Shown here: one piece after another, positions 9,278-18,361 of the stretch
How positions within the stretch are numbered: the stretch's first letter is position 1
Layout: every line of letters begins with the position of its first letter
Position numbers and translations under genes: made by a program
NCBI RefSeq assembly: GCF_021655095.1
Contig: NZ_PPXW01000001.1
Coordinates: 866,541 to 911,716, forward strand
Reading direction: 5' to 3'
From: Clostridium sp. Cult1
Lineage (GTDB): Bacteria; Bacillota; Clostridia; Tissierellales; Tepidimicrobiaceae
DNA length: 45,176 nucleotides
Notes under the pieces: generated by a model
What the model was told of the DNA's origin: nothing
Seen by the model: the letters and a program-made list of their open reading frames with translations, nothing else
Database searches by the model: none

Positions 9278-10003
9278 ATGAAGAATATTGCAGCTTTTTT
9301 CGATATTGATGGTACCCTTTTTAGAAACTCTTTGATGATACAACATTTTAAAAAATTAATTAAATATGAGGTTATTGATCCATCTATATGGTATAACAAA
9401 ATAAAGCCTGTTTATGAGGAATGGGAAAAAAGATATGGGGATTTTGAACATTATTTAGAAACCTTAGCTGAAGTCTATATTGATGAATTGAAAGGTGTAA
9501 ATAAATCTTATATTGAATTTATTGCTTCCCAAGTTATAAATGTAAGTGGGGATATGGTATATAAATATGCAAGGGATCAGATAGAATGGCATAAAAAGCA
9601 AGGACATAAGGTGTTTTTTATATCAGGCAGTCCCGATTTTTTAGTTTCTAAGATGGCTGAGAAATATGGAGTTACTGAATGTAGAGGGACTGCCTATTTA
9701 GTAGATGAAGAAAATAACTTTACTGGAGAAATAATTAAGATGTGGAATTCTGAAAACAAGCAAAAGACATTAGATGAATTTCTGAAAAGATATGATGTGG
9801 ATTTAGAAAACAGTTATGCTTATGGCGATACAGTTGGTGATTTATCAATGCTTAAAATGGTAGGAAACCCCATTGCTATAAACCCCAATAGAGAATTTTT
9901 GCTAAGCATCAGAGAAGATAATAACCTCTTTAGAAATACTATTGTGATCATTGAAAGGAAAGATGTAATATATAAATTAAGGGCAGATGTAGAAATATTG
10001 TAA
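9278..10003 (+). CDS. HAD-IB family phosphatase (SerB/CicA-like)
   Basis: Soluble hydrolase of 241 residues. Motif I DIDGT (nucleophile D9, acid D11), motif II S116 in ISGSP, a conserved Lys region near 155, and motif III/IV GDTVGD (D184, D188). The helical cap between residues 20 and 90 fits subfamily IB, which includes phosphoserine phosphatases and lysophosphatidate- or nucleotide-acting enzymes. The substrate is not determinable. SD AAGGTG precedes the ATG. The 5' flank is the scar next to the truncated exporter; the GerMN lipoprotein follows after 85 nt. Confidence 0.88.
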   Translation: MKNIAAFFDIDGTLFRNSLMIQHFKKLIKYEVIDPSIWYNKIKPVYEEWEKRYGDFEHYLETLAEVYIDELKGVNKSYIEFIASQVINVSGDMVYKYARDQIEWHKKQGHKVFFISGSPDFLVSKMAEKYGVTECRGTAYLVDEENNFTGEIIKMWNSENKQKTLDEFLKRYDVDLENSYAYGDTVGDLSMLKMVGNPIAINPNREFLLSIREDNNLFRNTIVIIERKDVIYKLRADVEIL

Positions 10004-10088
10004 TAGATCTATAAAATAAAATATGTAAATAAGGATATAATCCATATAGAAGGTATAGAAGAAATCCAAGATAGAAGAGGTGATTAGG

Positions 10089-11150
10089 ATGAAAAGATTT
10101 ATATCCTTAATGAGTATATTGATTTTTATTTCTATAGTATTTACTGGTTGTGGAAGGGTTAATATGCCAAATGAAGATAATACTGCAGTGGACCCTAATG
10201 AAGAAAATTTAACTATTGCAGATTACTATCCCTTTAAAGCAAATATGAAAATGGAATATGAAGGAATTGGGAATGAATTTGCTGAGAAGACCACTTTTTT
10301 TGAATTTATTGAAGGTAATAGGGGGCAGATTAAGGTATTCAATCCAGGTACAGTTATGGTGAAAGTTTTAGAATACAAAGATGGGGAGCTGAGAGAGGTA
10401 TTTAGTCAAGGGGAGTTTTACCATATTGAAAATATGTTAAATATATCTAATGAAAACAATAATATTATTTTAAAAGAACCACTAGAAATAGGAACAACGT
10501 GGAATACTCCTGGAGGATATAAAAGTAGTATAACTGGAATAGATATTAGTATAGAAACCCCTTATAAAAATTTTAAAGCCCTAGAAGTAACTACTGAACT
10601 AGGAGAAGGTAGAAAACAATTAGACTACTATGCAAAAGGCATTGGATTTGTAGCATCTATTTATAAAGACGGAGAATTTGAAGTCAAGACCCTCTTGGAA
10701 GATTTAGAAAATGAACCCTATGAAATGGATACTAGATTTTTCTACCCTATGTATGAAGATATTAAAACTGGATACTTGGAAAGGGATATAAGATTTAATA
10801 CTAATGATAATATAGAGAGAATACTAGAATATAATCTTAAAAATCCTGGCAGAAGCGGATTAATTTCACCTATTTCCGAGGATACCAAGATTAACTCTAT
10901 AGTATTAGATAGAGGAAATCAGATGGTAAAAGTAGATTTTTCTAAGGAATTATTAACAGATTTGAATGGGGGGAGTGCCATGGAAGGAGAGATACTAAAG
11001 AGTATAGTAAATACTTTTGGTGATTTCTATGGAGTAGAGAAAGTTTATATATCCACCGATGGTATCCCCTATAGTTCCGGCCATTTTTCAATAGGAAAAG
11101 ATGAATTCTTTACTGTTGACTATTCAAATGTAGAAGCTTTAAAGGATTGA
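10089..11150 (+). CDS. GerMN-domain lipoprotein
   Basis: Exported lipoprotein of about 353 residues. The lipobox FTGC gives acylated C21 when counted from ATG 10089, which has AGAGGTG at good spacing; an upstream in-frame GTG at 10080 overlaps that SD. Residues 40-200 form a beta-rich domain I do not recognise. Residues 260-345 are a GerMN domain (pattern INSIVLDRGN...VDFSKEL...GVEKVYISTDG), found in the spore germination protein GerM and related lipoproteins of sporulating Firmicutes. Role in sporulation or the cell envelope is inferred. It is followed by a clear terminator. Confidence 0.87.
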   Translation: MKRFISLMSILIFISIVFTGCGRVNMPNEDNTAVDPNEENLTIADYYPFKANMKMEYEGIGNEFAEKTTFFEFIEGNRGQIKVFNPGTVMVKVLEYKDGELREVFSQGEFYHIENMLNISNENNNIILKEPLEIGTTWNTPGGYKSSITGIDISIETPYKNFKALEVTTELGEGRKQLDYYAKGIGFVASIYKDGEFEVKTLLEDLENEPYEMDTRFFYPMYEDIKTGYLERDIRFNTNDNIERILEYNLKNPGRSGLISPISEDTKINSIVLDRGNQMVKVDFSKELLTDLNGGSAMEGEILKSIVNTFGDFYGVEKVYISTDGIPYSSGHFSIGKDEFFTVDYSNVEALKD

Positions 11151-11157
11151 TATGTAG

Positions 11158-11185
11158 AAGAACCCCATTTGTAACTGGGGTTCTT
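11158..11185 (+). terminator. Rho-independent terminator after GerMN gene
   Basis: Perfect 10-nt arms AAGAACCCCA and TGGGGTTCTT with an 8-nt loop, 7 nt after the stop codon, followed by TTCTTATT. On the minus strand it would also serve the small ORF ending at 11196. Confidence 0.85.
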
Positions 11186-11195
11186 TCTTATTAAG

Positions 11196-11315
11196 CTAAA
11201 AATTGTCTTTGTTGTTATTGTCATCCTTATTGTCATTTTTGTTGTTATTTTTATTTTGGTTATTATTTTTATTGCCTTTTTGATTCTTAAAAGAATCTTT
11301 CTTATTTTTAGCCAC
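11196..11315 (-). CDS. Small Asn/Lys-rich protein, 39 residues
   Basis: Short minus-strand frame starting with GTG at 11315, preceded by a strong GAGGAGG SD six bases upstream, ending in TAG just before a terminator. Composition is extreme: mostly Asn and Lys with some Asp and Gln, no predicted structure or membrane segment. SD, start spacing and a following hairpin support a real gene, but low-complexity sequence in AT-rich DNA can arise by chance. It resembles in style the small, highly polar proteins of sporulating Firmicutes, but I recognise no family. It lies 181 nt downstream of the helicase gene on the same strand. Confidence 0.5.
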   Translation of the reverse strand: MAKNKKDSFKNQKGNKNNNQNKNNNKNDNKDDNNNKDNF

Positions 11316-11496
11316 TTTGAACCTCCTCAATAATAATTTTTTAGTGCAATTCTTCATTTATAGTATTCCAAATTAATTAAAAATTATAATAAAAATAAAT
11401 TTAATTAAATTAATAGACTTAGTTAATGTTAAAGTTGAACTTAAGGTTCAAAATGGCTATAGTTAAAGATTATAAAGGTTAATGTAATACATTAAG
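11316..11496. other. AT-rich spacer with two small dyads
   Basis: No further gene is seen. It contains the dyad TTGAAC/GTTCAA (11435-11451) and TTAATGT/ACATTAA (11479-11495). The second lies directly after the helicase stop on the minus strand and may be a weak terminator. The rest is AT-rich and could hold the promoter of the small ORF. Confidence 0.4.
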
Positions 11497-13365
11497 CTAA
11501 GCATTAAGATTTTCTAGTTCTAATAAAAATCTTGATGGACTAATCTCTTTATCATTTCTATTATTATAAGCCATTAAAGTCAAATGTCTTTTTGATCTTG
11601 TCATTCCTACATAGAAAAGCCTTCTCTCTTCTTCTAAAGCTTCAATATTTCCTTTTTTAAAAGCGTCTATACTACTAGTAGGTGGAAAGTCTCCATCAAT
11701 TAAATCGATTAAATAAACTCGATTAAATTCTAAACCCTTAGCAGAATGGATGGTAGATAAGGTTATGCCATCTCTTGTATTTTTTGACTGAATAGAAAGA
11801 TATTCTAGATATTTCAATCTGCCAATAAATTCGTTAAAGTCATGGGTTTTAGAAGCGATGATTTTTATATAATTTAAAATTGTCTTCAAAGAATCTAAAG
11901 TATATCCCAATTTCATTCCACTTTCCCTCAAATAATCTCCATATCCTAAATTATTTTCAATATGACATATACCTTCATAGGGCTTCATTTTGGATAGTTT
12001 TTTAAAATTAAGTTTCAGATCTAAGAAATTCCTTTTATAAAAATTATTTAGTCCAGGAAAGCTTAGCAATCTTTGGAATACAGATTTGTCTAGGTTTAAG
12101 GTTTTAATATAATTAACTTGATTTTTAGAAATAAATCCATCCATTTTATAGTATATCCTTTCAAAGGATTGCATATTTGAATTATCATAAGATAATAAGA
12201 AAAAATTAATGATATCTTGTAATATCCAATGGTTGAAAAATTTTGCATTTGTATCTTTTATGTAAAAGGGAATATTATTTCTTTCCAAATATTCTATTAC
12301 ACCTATAGCGGATATATTATTCCTATATAGAATAGCTATATCGATATAATTGTCCATTTCTTTTAATTCTTCCATTAGATACTTATATTCTTCCTCTAAG
12401 CTATTCACTTTCACTATACTAATTGGCTCCATATATTGGTTTTCTGTAAATATATTTTTATTATACCTGAGGGTATTCTTTTTTATAAATTTATTACATA
12501 CAGATACTATGTTTTTAGAGGAGCGATAATTTTGTTCCATATAGAATATTTTAGTATTTTTATAAATTTTATTAAATTCAAAAAGTCCTTGAGGATAAGC
12601 CCCTCTAAAACCGTAGATGGACTGGTCATCATCTGCAACTATAAATAGATTATTTTTAGGATGGGCTAATATTTTAACTATTTCTAGTTGAACTTTAGAA
12701 GTATCCTGACCTTCATCTACTTGTATGTAATCATATTTGTTTCTATACTTATTTAGCAGATAATTATCTGTTTTTAATATCTCATAAGATAGTGTTAACA
12801 TGTCATCAAAATCTATTAAATTGTTCTTTCTTTTATATTTTTCATAGATATTATATATTTGAGTAAAGTTATTTATATCTAGTTTAAATTGAGATAAAAA
12901 TTCCTTTGGAGTAATAAGCATATTTTTGATATAACCTATGGAATTTATTATAGTTTCTAGTTTTTCTTCTGTGATGTAATCCTTATTTATGGAAAAATAT
13001 ATTTTTTTAAGTATATTAATTTTGTTTATATCTTTATTATTATCTTCTATAAGGGTATATCTAGTCTTATTTTTGAAGGCATATTCCCTTATTAGACTAT
13101 AAGCAAAACTATGGATAGTTGAAAAATGGACTGGTATAGGAGAAATATCCCCATATATACTATTAAATCTATTTTTCATATCTCTAGCAGAAGCCTTGCT
13201 GAAGGTAATAGACAATATCTTTTCGGGGCTAATATTTTTATTAAGGATTAAATTAGCTGTTCTATGAATTAATACCGTAGTCTTTCCTGCTCCTGGAACA
13301 GCTAAAACTAAAGCTGGTCCATTTACATGGGATATTGCTTTCTTTTGTTCTTTGCTCAAGTTCAC
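11497..13365 (-). CDS. UvrD/PcrA-like superfamily 1 DNA helicase
   Basis: ATP-dependent 3'-5' DNA helicase of 622 residues, GTG start with AAGGTGGTG SD. Motifs in order: I GAGKTT (25-30), Ia ITFSKASA, II VDEGQD (Gly in place of the usual Ala), III VADDDQSIYGFRGA, IV QNYRSS, V TIHSAKGLEF, VI RRLFYVGMTRS. It is shorter than PcrA (about 720) and lacks the C-terminal tail that binds RNA polymerase, so it is a paralogue rather than the main PcrA. No nuclease domain and no adjacent nuclease or defence gene was seen. It stands alone between divergent and convergent neighbours. Confidence 0.93.
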   Translation of the reverse strand: MNLSKEQKKAISHVNGPALVLAVPGAGKTTVLIHRTANLILNKNISPEKILSITFSKASARDMKNRFNSIYGDISPIPVHFSTIHSFAYSLIREYAFKNKTRYTLIEDNNKDINKINILKKIYFSINKDYITEEKLETIINSIGYIKNMLITPKEFLSQFKLDINNFTQIYNIYEKYKRKNNLIDFDDMLTLSYEILKTDNYLLNKYRNKYDYIQVDEGQDTSKVQLEIVKILAHPKNNLFIVADDDQSIYGFRGAYPQGLFEFNKIYKNTKIFYMEQNYRSSKNIVSVCNKFIKKNTLRYNKNIFTENQYMEPISIVKVNSLEEEYKYLMEELKEMDNYIDIAILYRNNISAIGVIEYLERNNIPFYIKDTNAKFFNHWILQDIINFFLLSYDNSNMQSFERIYYKMDGFISKNQVNYIKTLNLDKSVFQRLLSFPGLNNFYKRNFLDLKLNFKKLSKMKPYEGICHIENNLGYGDYLRESGMKLGYTLDSLKTILNYIKIIASKTHDFNEFIGRLKYLEYLSIQSKNTRDGITLSTIHSAKGLEFNRVYLIDLIDGDFPPTSSIDAFKKGNIEALEEERRLFYVGMTRSKRHLTLMAYNNRNDKEISPSRFLLELENLNA

Positions 13366-13573
13366 AAAAACACCACCTTACTAACGAAAAAATTATGTAT
13401 CCAAAGGGCCTTACTTCCTAATCTATATTAACATGAATATAGCTTTAAAAAAAGTTTAAAAACCTTGACAGGTGAATTGTTTAGTCAATTGAGCCCAAAT
13501 AGGTTATAATATCTTAATAAGGGTAAGAGTAAAATGAAATAATTGTATATACTAACTGTAGAGGTGGTCATAG

Positions 13574-14128
13574 GTGAAAAAAGGTTTTAAATGGTTTGAT
13601 GAAAAGTTGATTAAAATTATAAATAGAAATATGAAATCCAAATTTTTAGATAGATTCATGCCTAGATTTACTAATTTAGGTGGTGTTGTTTTTACTACAT
13701 TATTTATTTTAATATTATTGATATTTGGCAAGGGCAAGGCTAGAATTATAGGGATACAAGGAGCTGCAACTCTTGCTATTAGCCAAACCCTTACCTATAG
13801 TCTAAAAAGTCTATTAAGCAGAGAAAGACCTTATAATATACTAAAAAATCTTAATACCTTTGGGATTATTTTAAAGGATTATTCCTTTCCTTCAGGACAT
13901 ACTTCTGCTAGTTTCTCTGTAGCTACTACCATAGCATTAAACATGCCTAAGTTATCCATTGTTGTCCTTACTGTAGCATTACTTATTGGTATTTCAAGAG
14001 TTTACTTAGGTGTTCATTATCCAACAGATGTGGTGGCAGGTATTATATTGGGGGTAGGTTCAGCTATTGTAGTCCATGTTTATTTAATGGATTATATAAA
14101 AAATTTAATTGATTTATTTCAAATCTAA
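13574..14128 (+). CDS. PAP2-family membrane phosphatase
   Basis: Integral membrane phosphatase of 184 residues with about five hydrophobic segments. The PAP2 triad is complete: K78 to R85-P86, S107-G108-H109, and S141-R142 with H148 and D152. Family members dephosphorylate undecaprenyl pyrophosphate (BcrC), phosphatidylglycerol phosphate or phosphatidate; which of these applies is not decided by sequence. GTG start with GAGGTGG upstream. A TATAAT at 13505-13510 may be its -10 box, but no good -35 is visible. Confidence 0.92.
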   Translation: MKKGFKWFDEKLIKIINRNMKSKFLDRFMPRFTNLGGVVFTTLFILILLIFGKGKARIIGIQGAATLAISQTLTYSLKSLLSRERPYNILKNLNTFGIILKDYSFPSGHTSASFSVATTIALNMPKLSIVVLTVALLIGISRVYLGVHYPTDVVAGIILGVGSAIVVHVYLMDYIKNLIDLFQI

Positions 14129-14185
14129 ATAGGATTAAAACCCAATAATGGTGGTATATATTAATATATAGCAATAGAAAGGGTG

Positions 14186-15007
14186 ATGGAATTGTTAATG
14201 AGTAATTTTTTGAAAAATAGGAAATCTACTAGGGATTTTAAGAAGAAAAGACTAGACAATATAATCAAAACGGAAGTATTAGAAATTTTTAAGGACCTAG
14301 AAGAAGAGGTAAATAATGAGTACTTTAATTTTATATTATTTGAAGAAGGGGATAAAATCTATAAGTCCTTAGATGGGTTAGCAGGTTATGCAGGGGTAAT
14401 GATAGAAAGCCCTTATTATATTGGCATTAGATTAAAGGAAGTTACAGAAAAAGCTATTATTACTGCTTCTTATTATACTGAAAAGTTGATGACTCTACTA
14501 GCCAATGAAAATCTCGGTACCTGCTGGGTAAATGTTAAGGATGTAGACAAAAATATTAAGGCTGATATCCTTGGTGAAGATAATAAAAATATTGGATACT
14601 TAGTGGCTTTAGGCTATCCAAAAGCTAAGAATCCTTTTGTGCAGGAAGCAACTAGTTCCAGATATGGAGTAAGCGATATTGTGTATAAAGATAAAATAGG
14701 TAATCCTGTAAGTATAGAGGAATTAGAGAGCAGAGGATTAGACGATTTATTTTATTACATAAGGTTTGCACCTTCTAATTATAATTTACAGCCTTGGAGG
14801 TTTATTTTAAAAGATCATAAAATAGTTTTACTCCTAAAGTATTCGGAAGAGGGGAAAACAGATCTTATGGATGCAGGAATAATAATGTACTATTTTAAAG
14901 CTTTAGGAGAAGTTATAGGATTAAAAAAAGAATGGAATTTACTAGATGAAACAGATATAGAATATGATAATTCTAAGTATAAGCCTATTGGGGAATTCAG
15001 GTTATAA
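14186..15007 (+). CDS. Putative TM-nitroreductase family FMN protein
   Basis: About 273 residues of the TM_nitroreductase type, a duplicated half-nitroreductase fold. N-terminal NRKSTRDF and internal GTCWV correspond to the first half; RFAPSNYNLQPWRF near residue 195 is the FMN-pocket motif of the second half. Enzymatic role unknown; relatives reduce nitroaromatics or act as flavin-binding proteins. The start is uncertain: GTG 14183, ATG 14186, TTG 14192 (best spacing from AAAGGG) and ATG 14198 are all in frame. Followed at once by a terminator. Confidence 0.82.
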   Translation: MELLMSNFLKNRKSTRDFKKKRLDNIIKTEVLEIFKDLEEEVNNEYFNFILFEEGDKIYKSLDGLAGYAGVMIESPYYIGIRLKEVTEKAIITASYYTEKLMTLLANENLGTCWVNVKDVDKNIKADILGEDNKNIGYLVALGYPKAKNPFVQEATSSRYGVSDIVYKDKIGNPVSIEELESRGLDDLFYYIRFAPSNYNLQPWRFILKDHKIVLLLKYSEEGKTDLMDAGIIMYYFKALGEVIGLKKEWNLLDETDIEYDNSKYKPIGEFRL

Positions 15008-15031
15008 AAAACGCCTAAAAAGGCGTTTTTT
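15008..15031 (+). terminator. Rho-independent terminator
   Basis: Arms AAAACGCC (15008-15015) and GGCGTTTT (15022-15029), loop TAAAAA, ending in a six-T run. Directly after the nitroreductase stop. Confidence 0.92.
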
Positions 15032-15032
15032 A

Positions 15033-15061
15033 TTGACAGTTTTTGATCTGAGGCATATAAT
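15033..15061 (+). promoter_or_regulatory. Sigma-A promoter of the metal exporter
   Basis: Consensus -35 TTGACA (15033-15038), exactly 17 nt spacer, consensus -10 TATAAT (15056-15061). It begins right after the upstream terminator and drives the P-type ATPase gene. Confidence 0.9.
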
Positions 15062-15068
15062 ATAATCA

Positions 15069-15094
15069 AACATATGAACACTTGCTCATATGTT
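15069..15094 (+). promoter_or_regulatory. ArsR/SmtB-type 12-2-12 operator
   Basis: Half-sites AACATATGAACA and TGCTCATATGTT separated by CT, one mismatch in the 12-nt arms. The geometry and ATATGAACA core match operators of SmtB, ZiaR and CzrA, metal-responsive repressors. It covers roughly +1 to +26 of the transcript, where a repressor would block initiation until Zn, Cd or Pb binds. No ArsR-family gene is present in the window, so the regulator must be encoded elsewhere. Confidence 0.82.
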
Positions 15095-15120
15095 AAAAAG
15101 TAAGCAAGGGGGATATATAG

Positions 15121-17214
15121 ATGAAAGAATTCATTCTAGGATTAGAAGGATTGAACTGTGCAAATTGTGCATCAAAAATTGAAAAGTTGACAAATGAAAT
15201 TGATGGTGTAGACAATGCAACTTTAGATTTTGTAACAAAGAGATTAAGGGTTAACATAGTTGAAGAAGATAGATCAAAAGGGATTATAGAAGAAATTAAA
15301 AATATTGTAAAAAGATTGGAACCAGATGTAAAAGTTGTAGAAGAAGGGCATGATCATCAACATAGTCATGATCATGGAGTTATAGGTAAAAAAGATATAA
15401 TAAAAATAATTATTAGTGGAATCCTTTTTATAATACCATGGTTATTTAAATTAGATGGTACTTCTAGATTTACAATATATCTAGCGTCTTATATTATCAT
15501 TGGGTCGGAAATAATAATTAGAGCTATAAAGAATTTATTTGCAGGACAATCCTTTGATGAAAATTTCCTAATGACGGTAGCCACTTTAGGAGCCTTTACA
15601 ATTGGAGAGTATCCAGAAGGAGTAGCTGTAATGCTTTTTTATCAAGTAGGGGAGTTTTTCCAAGGGTTAGCAGTCAATCATTCTAGAAAATCTATATCGT
15701 CTTTGGTGGATATTAGGCCAGATTATGCTAATTTAGAAAAGAATGAGGAAATAGTAATTGTCAATCCCAAAGATGTCCATATCGGAGATTATATAATAGT
15801 AAAACCAGGGGAGAAGGTTCCTCTAGATGGGGTTGTCGTCCAAGGGAAATCTTCTGTTGATACATCCAATATAACTGGAGAATCGGTACCTAGGACTATT
15901 AATATAGGGGATATGGTACTGAGTGGATTTGTTAATAGAGAAGGATTATTAAAAGTTGAAGTTAAAAAAGAATTTCAAGATTCTACAGTATCGAAGATAT
16001 TGGATTTAGTTGAAAATGCTTCAAGCAAAAAAGCGCCTACAGAAAACTTTATAACTAAGTTTGCTAGATATTATACTCCAGTAGTAGTATTTACAGCTTT
16101 AGCAATTGGATTGATTCCACCTTTATTTTTAGGTTATGATATATCTGATTGGGCTTATAGAGCTTTTGTATTTCTTGTAATATCATGCCCATGTGCTTTG
16201 GTTATATCAATTCCTCTAGGATTCTTTGGAGGAATTGGAGGAGCATCTAAGGTAGGGGTTCTGATTAAAGGTGGAAATTATTTAGAAGGGTTGAATGAGG
16301 TGGATACTATTGTATTTGATAAGACGGGAACAATTACTAAGGGTACCTTTAAAGTGACAGAAGTGGATGGTTTTGGAGAAACTACAGCAGATGAAATAAT
16401 AGAATTGGCAGCTTTAGGAGAATCCTATTCGAATCATCCAATAGGTAAATCTATAGTAGATGCTTATGGCAAAGAAATAGATAAAAATAGGATTACTAAC
16501 TATAGAGAAATAGCAGGAAAAGGAACCCAATCAGATATAGATGGTAATAAAATATTAATTGGTAATAAAAAAATATTCGAGGACAATAATATAAAAGTTG
16601 AAGAAAAAGAGTCCATAGGAACAATAGTATATGTAGGTAGAAATGGAGCTCATATAGGAACTATAGTGGTATCTGATGAATTAAAAGAAAATGTAATTAA
16701 GGACATTAAAAATATTAAATCTGAAGGAATTAAAGAAACTATAATGCTTTCTGGAGATAAAGAAGAAACTGCTATTAAAGTAGGAGAGCTAGTAGGTATC
16801 GACAAAGTATATGGGAATCTACTACCTCAAGATAAGGTTAAAATATTTGAAACAATATTAGAAGAAACCAAGGGTAAGGTTGCCTTCGTCGGTGATGGAG
16901 TAAATGATGCACCAGTTCTCGCAAGAGCTGATATTGGAATAGCCATGGGTGCATTAGGTTCCGATGCGGCCATTGAAGCTTCTGATATTGTAATAATGAC
17001 TGATGAGATAGGAAAAGTAGCAATAGGTATGAAGATTGCTAAAAATACAAAGAGAATAGTTACTCAAAATATTATATTTGCATTAGGGGTTAAGCTTATA
17101 GTGTTAGCACTAGGTGCCTTTGGATTTGCGACTATGTGGGAAGCCGTATTTGCTGATGTGGGGGTTTCCATAATAGCCATATTAAATTCTATAAGAGCGT
17201 TAAAGATAAAGTAA
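15121..17214 (+). CDS. cadA: Zn/Cd/Pb-exporting P1B-type ATPase
   Basis: Metal efflux pump of 697 residues in the cytoplasmic membrane. N-terminal HMA domain with C13-x-x-C16, then a His-rich stretch (residues 77-85) that can bind Zn. Transport-site motif C356-P-C358, phosphorylation site D400-KTGT, H439-P motif and hinge GDGVNDAP from 591. The CPC motif with this HMA and the operator upstream point to Zn(II)/Cd(II)/Pb(II) rather than Cu(I), whose pumps usually show other membrane residues. It stands as a single-gene unit with its own promoter, operator and terminator. Confidence 0.93.
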   Translation: MKEFILGLEGLNCANCASKIEKLTNEIDGVDNATLDFVTKRLRVNIVEEDRSKGIIEEIKNIVKRLEPDVKVVEEGHDHQHSHDHGVIGKKDIIKIIISGILFIIPWLFKLDGTSRFTIYLASYIIIGSEIIIRAIKNLFAGQSFDENFLMTVATLGAFTIGEYPEGVAVMLFYQVGEFFQGLAVNHSRKSISSLVDIRPDYANLEKNEEIVIVNPKDVHIGDYIIVKPGEKVPLDGVVVQGKSSVDTSNITGESVPRTINIGDMVLSGFVNREGLLKVEVKKEFQDSTVSKILDLVENASSKKAPTENFITKFARYYTPVVVFTALAIGLIPPLFLGYDISDWAYRAFVFLVISCPCALVISIPLGFFGGIGGASKVGVLIKGGNYLEGLNEVDTIVFDKTGTITKGTFKVTEVDGFGETTADEIIELAALGESYSNHPIGKSIVDAYGKEIDKNRITNYREIAGKGTQSDIDGNKILIGNKKIFEDNNIKVEEKESIGTIVYVGRNGAHIGTIVVSDELKENVIKDIKNIKSEGIKETIMLSGDKEETAIKVGELVGIDKVYGNLLPQDKVKIFETILEETKGKVAFVGDGVNDAPVLARADIGIAMGALGSDAAIEASDIVIMTDEIGKVAIGMKIAKNTKRIVTQNIIFALGVKLIVLALGAFGFATMWEAVFADVGVSIIAILNSIRALKIK

Positions 17215-17219
17215 ATTGA

Positions 17220-17257
17220 AAGGCAGGGTTGTTCAACGGATTGAACAACCCTGCCTT
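17220..17257. terminator. Strong hairpin after cadA
   Basis: Perfect 17-bp stem (AAGGCAGGGTTGTTCAA at 17220-17236 with its complement at 17241-17257) and a CGGA loop, 5 nt after the stop. The T-tract is weak (ATTTAAAT), but stem strength makes termination likely. Confidence 0.8.
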
Positions 17258-17356
17258 ATTTAAATATATATTTTTATCTATAAAAGTAATAATCAACTAT
17301 GAACTTGTGATAAACTATAAGTAAATATATTATTGTATCTAGGAGTGGTTGCAAAT

Positions 17357-18301
17357 ATGAAGGATCAGTTAAGTAATATTGACAGAAGAAAGAACTATAT
17401 AATTTTAGCTGAAAATGCCTATTTAGACGAAGATAAGAAAAATGCTATTAAGTTTTATATTAAGGCATTAAAATTTAAAGGAAATAAGGCTGATAATATA
17501 CAAATACTGTATAATATGGCCATTATATACGATGAATTAGATATTCCAGAAAAGGCATTAAAAGCCTATGAGAACATCGTTAGGTTAGACAAAAGACAGG
17601 CTGGAGCCTACTATGGTATGGCAACAATGTATGAAAGACTAAAAGACAAGGAAAAAGCATTAAAATCTTATTTTAAAGCTGTTGAAATAGACCCCTATTA
17701 CGATAGAGCATATTTTTACATAGCAAATCTTTATGATGAAATGGAAGATAAGGACAAAGCTATTCACTATTATCAAAAAGTTATAAATATTAATCCTAAT
17801 GATTATATAGCCTATAATAACTTAGGTTCTATCTATGAAGAGCTCAAGGATTATGATAAAGCATATAATATGATAAAAAAGAGTATCGAAATCAATCCCG
17901 ATTATTATAAGGCTTTATTTAATATGGGGGTAATATATAAGAAATTGAATAACCATAAAAAAGCTATAGAATACTATGATAAATCTATTGAGAATAATAA
18001 TTACTCCGATTCATATTTAAATAAATCAGCCATATATATTGAAGAAGGAAAACTCCAGGAATCTATAGAAGTATTGTCAGAAGGGATAAAAAATAATCCT
18101 TATGCTAAATATTTATATTATAATAGGGCATGTTGCTATGCAAGGTTAAATGAAATAGATAAAGCTATTAAGGATTTAAGAAAAGCTTTAATCATATACC
18201 CCAAAATTATTGAAATGATAGAGGTAGATAAAGACTTAGATAATTTACGGGATGATGAAAGATTTATTATCTTAACTAATCAGAGGAAGAAAGATATTTG
18301 A
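17357..18301 (+). CDS. TPR-repeat protein
   Basis: Cytoplasmic protein of about 314 residues made of seven to eight tetratricopeptide repeats spanning residues 15-300, with the usual A..Y..G/A...YP signature (for example AYYGMATMYERL, AYFYIANLYDEM, AYNNLGSIYEEL). It should be a protein-protein interaction scaffold; no catalytic domain or signal peptide is seen. I use ATG 17357 because AGGAGTGG lies 9 nt upstream; the open frame extends to 17333 without an SD. Partners are unknown; the neighbours are a metal pump and methionine aminopeptidase. Confidence 0.85.
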   Translation: MKDQLSNIDRRKNYIILAENAYLDEDKKNAIKFYIKALKFKGNKADNIQILYNMAIIYDELDIPEKALKAYENIVRLDKRQAGAYYGMATMYERLKDKEKALKSYFKAVEIDPYYDRAYFYIANLYDEMEDKDKAIHYYQKVININPNDYIAYNNLGSIYEELKDYDKAYNMIKKSIEINPDYYKALFNMGVIYKKLNNHKKAIEYYDKSIENNNYSDSYLNKSAIYIEEGKLQESIEVLSEGIKNNPYAKYLYYNRACCYARLNEIDKAIKDLRKALIIYPKIIEMIEVDKDLDNLRDDERFIILTNQRKKDI

Positions 18302-18361
18302 TTATGGAAGGTATTTTTGGTATATATTAAGATAGAATTATATATAGAAAGGAAAGGATAA

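Noticed and set aside
11497-13365. UvrD-like helicase as part of a defence system
   Set aside because: No nuclease domain, no partner nuclease, and no other defence-type gene next to it.
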